NCBI GenBank assembly: GCA_910586425.1
Contig: CAJUHL010000032.1
Location: forward strand, 1 to 18,633
DNA length: 18,633 nucleotides
Direction of reading: 5' to 3'
Source of the DNA: an uncultured Bacilli bacterium
Lineage (GTDB): Bacteria; Bacillota_I; Bacilli_A; RF39; UBA660
The position numbers and the translations under genes were made by a program. Below the pieces are notes generated by a model, which did not search any database, was not told where the DNA came from, and saw only the letters and a program-made list of their open reading frames with translations. This document shows, in pieces, positions 14,475 through 18,633 of this stretch (within the stretch, counting starts at the first letter, position 1; the number at the start of each line of letters is the position of its first letter).

Positions 14475-15316
14475 AATTGAATGATGTCAGTTATACTTAT
14501 AATAAAGTAAATTATCAAAAAAAAGAAGTTTTAAAAGACATTAATTTATCATTTATGGAAGGTAAAATTACAGGCATTGTTGGAAAAAGTGGAAGTGGGA
14601 AAACAACCATGGTAGAGCTAATCGATGCTTTATTATTACCAAATAGTGGAAATATTCAAGTTGGAAATTTTGTCATTGAACAAAATCAAAAAATAAAAAA
14701 TATCAATGAGCTTCGTTTTCAAGTTGGGCTTGTCTTTCAGTTTCCTGAAGATCAAATATTCAACCATACAGTAAAAGAAGAATTAGAAATGGGTCTTAAA
14801 TTATATCAATATAAGATAGCGCAAATGGAACAAAGAACATTAGATGCGTTAAAAATGGTCGGATTAAATGCCTCTTATTTAGATAAAAATCCATTTCAAT
14901 TAAGTCATGGGGAAAAACGAAAAATTGCGATTGCGTCTATTTTAATGCTCAATCCAAGTGTCCTTATTTTAGATGAACCAACCATTGGGTTGGATGCAGA
15001 GAGTAAACGAAATTTTGCCAAACTCATTCGTATGTTAAAAAATCGCTTTCATAAAACCATTATTATTGTCAGCCATGATACTGATTTTTTACTTCCATTG
15101 GTAGATCATGTAGTTGTATTACATGATAAACATGTCGTAATGGAAGGTGATAAGTATACAGTATTTAAAGAAGTGAAAAAACTAAAACAGTATGGTGTAA
15201 AAGTACCACAATTAATTGCGTTTTCGGATAAAGTTCTTCGTAAAAAGGGAGTTAAAATTGGATATCGAGATGAAATCAATGATTTAATGAAGGATATATA
15301 TCGATATGTTAAATAG
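14465..15316 (+). CDS. ecfA2: ECF transporter ATPase EcfA2
   Basis: The second cytoplasmic ATPase of the ECF module, pairing with EcfA1 and contacting EcfT through the coupling helices. In 283 residues the catalytic set is canonical: Walker A GKSGSGKT (40-47), Q-loop Gln92 (VFQFPEDQ), Walker B ILDEPTIGLD with Glu171, and H-loop His204. The signature motif is LSHGEKR (146-152), with His in place of the second-position glycine. In a heterodimer this signature faces the EcfA1 Walker motifs, so the variant positions of both subunits meet at one site. The ATG lies inside ecfA1 and the final codons overlap ecfT by 11 bases, so the three are translated as a unit. Confidence 0.92.
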   Translation: MEIKLNDVSYTYNKVNYQKKEVLKDINLSFMEGKITGIVGKSGSGKTTMVELIDALLLPNSGNIQVGNFVIEQNQKIKNINELRFQVGLVFQFPEDQIFNHTVKEELEMGLKLYQYKIAQMEQRTLDALKMVGLNASYLDKNPFQLSHGEKRKIAIASILMLNPSVLILDEPTIGLDAESKRNFAKLIRMLKNRFHKTIIIVSHDTDFLLPLVDHVVVLHDKHVVMEGDKYTVFKEVKKLKQYGVKVPQLIAFSDKVLRKKGVKIGYRDEINDLMKDIYRYVK

Positions 15317-16061
15317 TATTACCATTGGTAAGTACTGTTATGGAACTTCTTTCATCCATAGGTGGAATCCTATTTGTAAGTTGCTCTGTAGTCTTATGTA
15401 TATTCTATTTGTTTTTATGGTTAATCAATGGATACAGGTATGTCTTTTTACCTTGTTTTTATTGGTATTGCTTTTTTTTAGTCAATTTTCTTGTTTCCAC
15501 TATTTCAAACCAGTATGGAATCTTCGCTATATGATATTGATACTGCTTTTCTTTTATTTTCTTTTAGGAATTCCCTTTGATCAAAGCTTTTTATTGATAT
15601 GGAAAATAGTGGTTGTTATTTTATATAGTACAATGATTCTTTATACCACCCCAATTGGGGATTTGACTTATGCGATTACTGTTCTTTTTTATCCATTATC
15701 TTGGCTTGGGATTCCTATTATATTGATGTCTCACATGATTGGACTTTCTCTTTCTTTTTTACCCAATTTGATGGAACAAACAAGGAAAATCTTGAAATCA
15801 CTTACTGTAAGAGGAATGGATTATAAGCATTTACATTTTAGACAAAAAATAAAGATATGGAAAATGATTTTATTTCCTTTAATGGGTAATTCTTTACGCT
15901 ATGCTGATATGGTTGCAGAAACAATGGAAGTAAGACTATATTCTATCAATCAAAAACCTTTTTTCCGAAAGGTGTCGGTTGAATTTTGGGATGTACTGGG
16001 ATTCATTTTACATTTGTGTCTTTGTTTGTATGGAGGGATTATATTATGCGGTATTTCATGA
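15306..16061 (+). CDS. ecfT: ECF transporter transmembrane subunit EcfT
   Basis: EcfT is the membrane scaffold that links the ATPases to the substrate-binding S component. The 251 residues contain several strongly hydrophobic segments (about 25-60, 74-90, 95-113, 123-150) and a last one at about 228-248. Two coupling motifs, usually Ala-Arg-Gly, lie in the cytoplasmic helices: VRG at 168-170 (LTVRGMD) and VRL at 209-211 (METMEVRLYS); the second lacks the glycine. The start overlaps ecfA2 by 11 bases; the stop lies inside truA. The very phenylalanine-rich N-terminal half is usual for this family. Confidence 0.88.
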   Translation: MLNSITIGKYCYGTSFIHRWNPICKLLCSLMYILFVFMVNQWIQVCLFTLFLLVLLFFSQFSCFHYFKPVWNLRYMILILLFFYFLLGIPFDQSFLLIWKIVVVILYSTMILYTTPIGDLTYAITVLFYPLSWLGIPIILMSHMIGLSLSFLPNLMEQTRKILKSLTVRGMDYKHLHFRQKIKIWKMILFPLMGNSLRYADMVAETMEVRLYSINQKPFFRKVSVEFWDVLGFILHLCLCLYGGIILCGIS

Positions 16062-16795
16062 CATTTTCATATGATGGGACTCATTTTAGTGGGTATCAAA
16101 AGCAACCAAGTGGTAGAACAGTACAAGAAGAACTAGAAAAACAATTGACCAAATTACAAAGTAATCAAAAGGTTATATTACATGCTTCTGGGAGAACGGA
16201 TGCTCATGTTCATGCTTATGCTCAAAAAGCCCATTTTGATTTTGAAGGAAATATGGATGTCAATCGAATGAAAAATTCTTTGAATCAATTATTACCAGCA
16301 GATATTTATGTTATTGGTATCGAACAAGTGAGTGATACATTTCATGCGCGTTTTGATGTGAAAGCAAAGGAGTATGTTTATCAAATTAATATGGGTGAAT
16401 ATAATCCCTTTGAACGAAATTATGTATACCAATATAACCAAAGATTAGATGTTTCTAAAATAGTGTCTGCATTACACAATTTAGAAGGGACCCATAATTT
16501 TAAAGCATTTACAAAAGTAGATGAAGAAAAAGAAAGTTATGAGAGAACCATTTATAGAACCAATTTACATTGTGAAAATAATTTACTTGTCATTTCATTT
16601 TTAGGAAATGGTTTTTTAAGATATATGGTAAGAAATATGGTTGGAACTTTAATCGAAATTGGTGAAGGGAAAAGAAAATGTGAAGATATTAAGACAATAT
16701 TAGAATCAAAAGATCGCAAACAAGCAGGAAAAACAGCACCACCAGAAGGATTGTATTTGAAAAATGTATATTATGAGGCGGTGAATGAATCATGA
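16046..16795 (+). CDS. truA: tRNA pseudouridine(38-40) synthase TruA
   Basis: TruA converts uridines 38-40 of the anticodon stem to pseudouridine in many tRNAs. The 249 residues begin MRYFMTFSYDGTHFSGYQKQ, with the catalytic Asp52 in GRTDAHVHAYAQ. The residue two after the aspartate is His where Gly is more usual, a variation I regard as tolerated. The C-terminal half has FLGNGFLRYMVRNMVGTL and the tail APPEGLYL, both conserved. Start 16046 is served by GGAGGG at 16032-16037; the longer frame from 15986 lies within ecfT. The position after ecfT is conserved in Firmicutes. The stop overlaps the next gene (ATGA). Confidence 0.96.
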   Translation: MRYFMTFSYDGTHFSGYQKQPSGRTVQEELEKQLTKLQSNQKVILHASGRTDAHVHAYAQKAHFDFEGNMDVNRMKNSLNQLLPADIYVIGIEQVSDTFHARFDVKAKEYVYQINMGEYNPFERNYVYQYNQRLDVSKIVSALHNLEGTHNFKAFTKVDEEKESYERTIYRTNLHCENNLLVISFLGNGFLRYMVRNMVGTLIEIGEGKRKCEDIKTILESKDRKQAGKTAPPEGLYLKNVYYEAVNES

Positions 16796-18537
16796 AGGGA
16801 TACAGTGTAACTGTTCATCATTTGTGTAAAATAGTTAAGAATAAAAGGCAATATAAAGAGATATTGCATGACACTAGTTTTGAGGTAAAATCAGGAGAAT
16901 TTGTCGCAATTATTGGTTGTTCAGGAGCGGGAAAAACAACCCTTATGAATTTAATGAGTGGGTATTCTAGTGTATCATCAGGGCAGATATTCATCAATGA
17001 TGTCGATGTATCGAAAGAGTATGGCAACATGAAAGGAAATGTTGCGTATGTACCCCAAAGAGAGATATTACATGATGTACTAACATTGAAAGAAACATTA
17101 TATTATGCAATGCAGCTTAGAATTCCCAATATAACCAAAGAGCAAAAGGAACAAAGATTGATTGAGCTTCTTACAATGTTAGAGTTAGAAGGTAGAGAAA
17201 ATACTAAAATTAAGAATCTTTCTGGTGGTGAAAAAAAACGGACAGCAATTGCAATGGAATTGTTGAATCAGCCTAAACTTTTTTTGTTAGATGAACCAAC
17301 CAGTGGACTTGATTCTAATATCGAGAAGAAAATTATGAAAAAGTTACGACAATTATCGAATGATGGCCAAACAATTGTTATGACAGCACATACGATATCT
17401 AATTTATATATGTGTGATAAAGTTATTGTAATGGGACAAAATGGTAAAATTTGTTATTGTGGTAACTATGAAGGAATATTCGATTATTTTGGAATTGAAG
17501 ATTTTATTGATGTCTATGATGTGTTAAAAAATGATACAGATGTTTATTATGAAAAGTATTGCCATTTTGTAAAGGAGAGGGAACCTGTTGTACAAGATGT
17601 GTTAAATAAAAAGAAAACAGTAGGGATTTGGAAGCAAACTGGTGTTTTAACCAAACGGAATCTCAATATGATATGGAATCATAAGATGTGGTTATTGTTA
17701 CTATTGTTAGAAGCACCAATGTTTGGAATTTTGATTTGTTTGGTATCGCCTCAAGATGGGATGACAAGGTATCGCGATGCATTAATGGGATTGGAAGCCT
17801 TTACATTAGCAGCAACATGGTTAGGGACGTTTAATTCTGCACAGGAAGTTGTCAAAGAACGACATATTATTAAAAAAGAATATATGTCAGGGATGCATTT
17901 TATATCCTATTTATTGTCCAAATTGTTGGTTATGATACTTCTTTGCCTTTATCAAACGTTTGTAATTGTTACAATTGTTTATAATCACTTAAATCCTTTT
18001 CCTTCTGATTCATTATTTGTTTCTCCCTATATAGGATATCTGATTACTTATTTTTTAGTTACCTTTGGGGCTTGTATGACAGGAATTTTTATTTCCTCTA
18101 TAGCACGTGATCGAGAAACGACTTTAATCATTACGCCTCTTTATATGGCAACACAATTGCTCTTTTCTGGTGGTTTTGTAGCATTCAATTGGATATCTGA
18201 AAAAATCTCTTTCTTTGTGATTGGAAGATGGAGTATGGAAGGATTTGGTATTGTTACTAATATGGAGGCTATTGCGCATGGAAAGTATGTTTCGCTTGAT
18301 TTAAGTCAAATAGATTTGATGCACTTGGGTGATTCGTTTTTGACATATTTCAATCAATTCAAAGATGGATTCTCTGAATTATTTATGAATTATTATTTTT
18401 TAGATCATGCACAAACCTATTATTCTTTTACTGGTGGACATCTATTATTTGTATGGGGAATTTTACTTTTTACGGCGATTATTTTTATTGGTTTTAGTAT
18501 TTTGGCAGTGAAAAAATCAATTTTAAGGAAAGAATAA
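16792..18537 (+). CDS. ABCG-type (ABC-2) half-transporter, ATPase fused to membrane domain
   Basis: The 581-residue protein has an N-terminal ABC ATPase and a C-terminal ABC-2 membrane domain, the order of the eukaryotic White/ABCG family; it probably works as a dimer and exports an unknown substrate. ATPase motifs are canonical: Walker A GCSGAGKTT (42-50), Gln89, LSGGEKKR (143-150), LLDEPTSGLD with Glu168, and His200. The membrane part holds about six hydrophobic segments (near 299-318, 335-352, 374-400, 410-435, 442-462 and 552-575). A large loop (about 470-545) precedes the last one, as in ABCG proteins. It overlaps truA by four bases and so belongs to the same operon, at a place where rplM-rpsI are often found. 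No clear terminator follows. Family is secure; substrate is not inferable. Confidence 0.9.
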   Translation: MKGYSVTVHHLCKIVKNKRQYKEILHDTSFEVKSGEFVAIIGCSGAGKTTLMNLMSGYSSVSSGQIFINDVDVSKEYGNMKGNVAYVPQREILHDVLTLKETLYYAMQLRIPNITKEQKEQRLIELLTMLELEGRENTKIKNLSGGEKKRTAIAMELLNQPKLFLLDEPTSGLDSNIEKKIMKKLRQLSNDGQTIVMTAHTISNLYMCDKVIVMGQNGKICYCGNYEGIFDYFGIEDFIDVYDVLKNDTDVYYEKYCHFVKEREPVVQDVLNKKKTVGIWKQTGVLTKRNLNMIWNHKMWLLLLLLEAPMFGILICLVSPQDGMTRYRDALMGLEAFTLAATWLGTFNSAQEVVKERHIIKKEYMSGMHFISYLLSKLLVMILLCLYQTFVIVTIVYNHLNPFPSDSLFVSPYIGYLITYFLVTFGACMTGIFISSIARDRETTLIITPLYMATQLLFSGGFVAFNWISEKISFFVIGRWSMEGFGIVTNMEAIAHGKYVSLDLSQIDLMHLGDSFLTYFNQFKDGFSELFMNYYFLDHAQTYYSFTGGHLLFVWGILLFTAIIFIGFSILAVKKSILRKE

Positions 18538-18633
18538 TGTAAAACGTCAATAATTCGTTTCAAAAAGGCATATTTTTGTGTCAAATTTTCTTGAAAATGT
18601 CAGAAAAATCATTTTGAGAAAATGTCAGTAGAG
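18538..18633. repeat. Short GTCA-containing repeats, possible insertion-sequence edge
   Basis: GAAAATGTCAG occurs at 18593-18603 and 18618-18628, 25 bases apart. Related GTCA-bearing words are at about 18546 and 18580 (TGTCAAATTTTC). Repeated subterminal motifs of this kind are known at the ends of IS21-like elements, but no transposase gene is visible before the window ends. An alternative is repeated regulator sites ahead of the next gene. Confidence 0.35.

Noticed and set aside
15325..15534. Separate 69-codon hydrophobic frame inside ecfT
   Set aside because: It is an out-of-frame shadow of a membrane-protein gene, where T-rich codons produce hydrophobic translations.

Overview
The window is AT-rich DNA from a low-GC Gram-positive bacterium. 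Gene order, the four-cysteine adenylate kinase lid, zinc-type S14 and the 37-residue L36 all fit Firmicutes. The missing rpmD (L30) and the sequence character suggest the Erysipelotrichia or a relative, though that placement is inference. TGA is used as a stop (secY, adk, ecfT, truA), so this is not the Mycoplasma code.

Bases 1-9745 hold the end of the S10 operon and the spc/alpha operons: rplP (3' part), rpmC, rpsQ, rplN, rplX, rplE, rpsZ, rpsH, rplF, rplR, rpsE, rplO, secY, adk, map, infA, rpmJ, rpsM, rpsK, rpoA and rplQ. All lie on the + strand with gaps of 28 bases or less and several start/stop overlaps, so they are probably one transcript. It ends at a small terminator whose stem includes the last rplQ codons. 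rpmD is absent: rpsE and rplO overlap by one base. infA has a basic N-terminal extension, and adk has an unusual P-loop.

Bases 9746-13650 form an accessory island between rplQ and the ECF transporter genes, which are adjacent in many Firmicutes. It holds: (a) a TTG-initiated gene for a homologue of the phage 5-hydroxymethyl-dU DNA kinase family (also called alpha-glutamyl/putrescinyl-thymine pyrophosphorylase), bounded by a 15-base direct repeat that coincides with terminator sequence; (b) a minus-strand lipoprotein gene whose mature part looks like EF-Tu domains II and III without the GTPase domain, with its own promoter, a 14-bp perfect hairpin at the start of its leader and its own terminator; (c) a short-chain dehydrogenase gene overlapping a type IV prepilin-like gene, behind a near-consensus promoter.

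Bases 13629-18537 return to conserved order: a promoter, then ecfA1, ecfA2, ecfT and truA, all overlapping. The two ECF ATPases carry substitutions that fall together on one composite ATP site, leaving the other canonical. The next gene is an ABCG-type half-transporter overlapping truA by four bases, where rplM-rpsI often sit. The last ~95 bases hold short repeats that may be the edge of an insertion sequence.

The strongest candidates for something new are the chromosomal DNA-base kinase homologue, the EF-Tu-like lipoprotein with its structured leader, and the asymmetric ECF ATPase pair.
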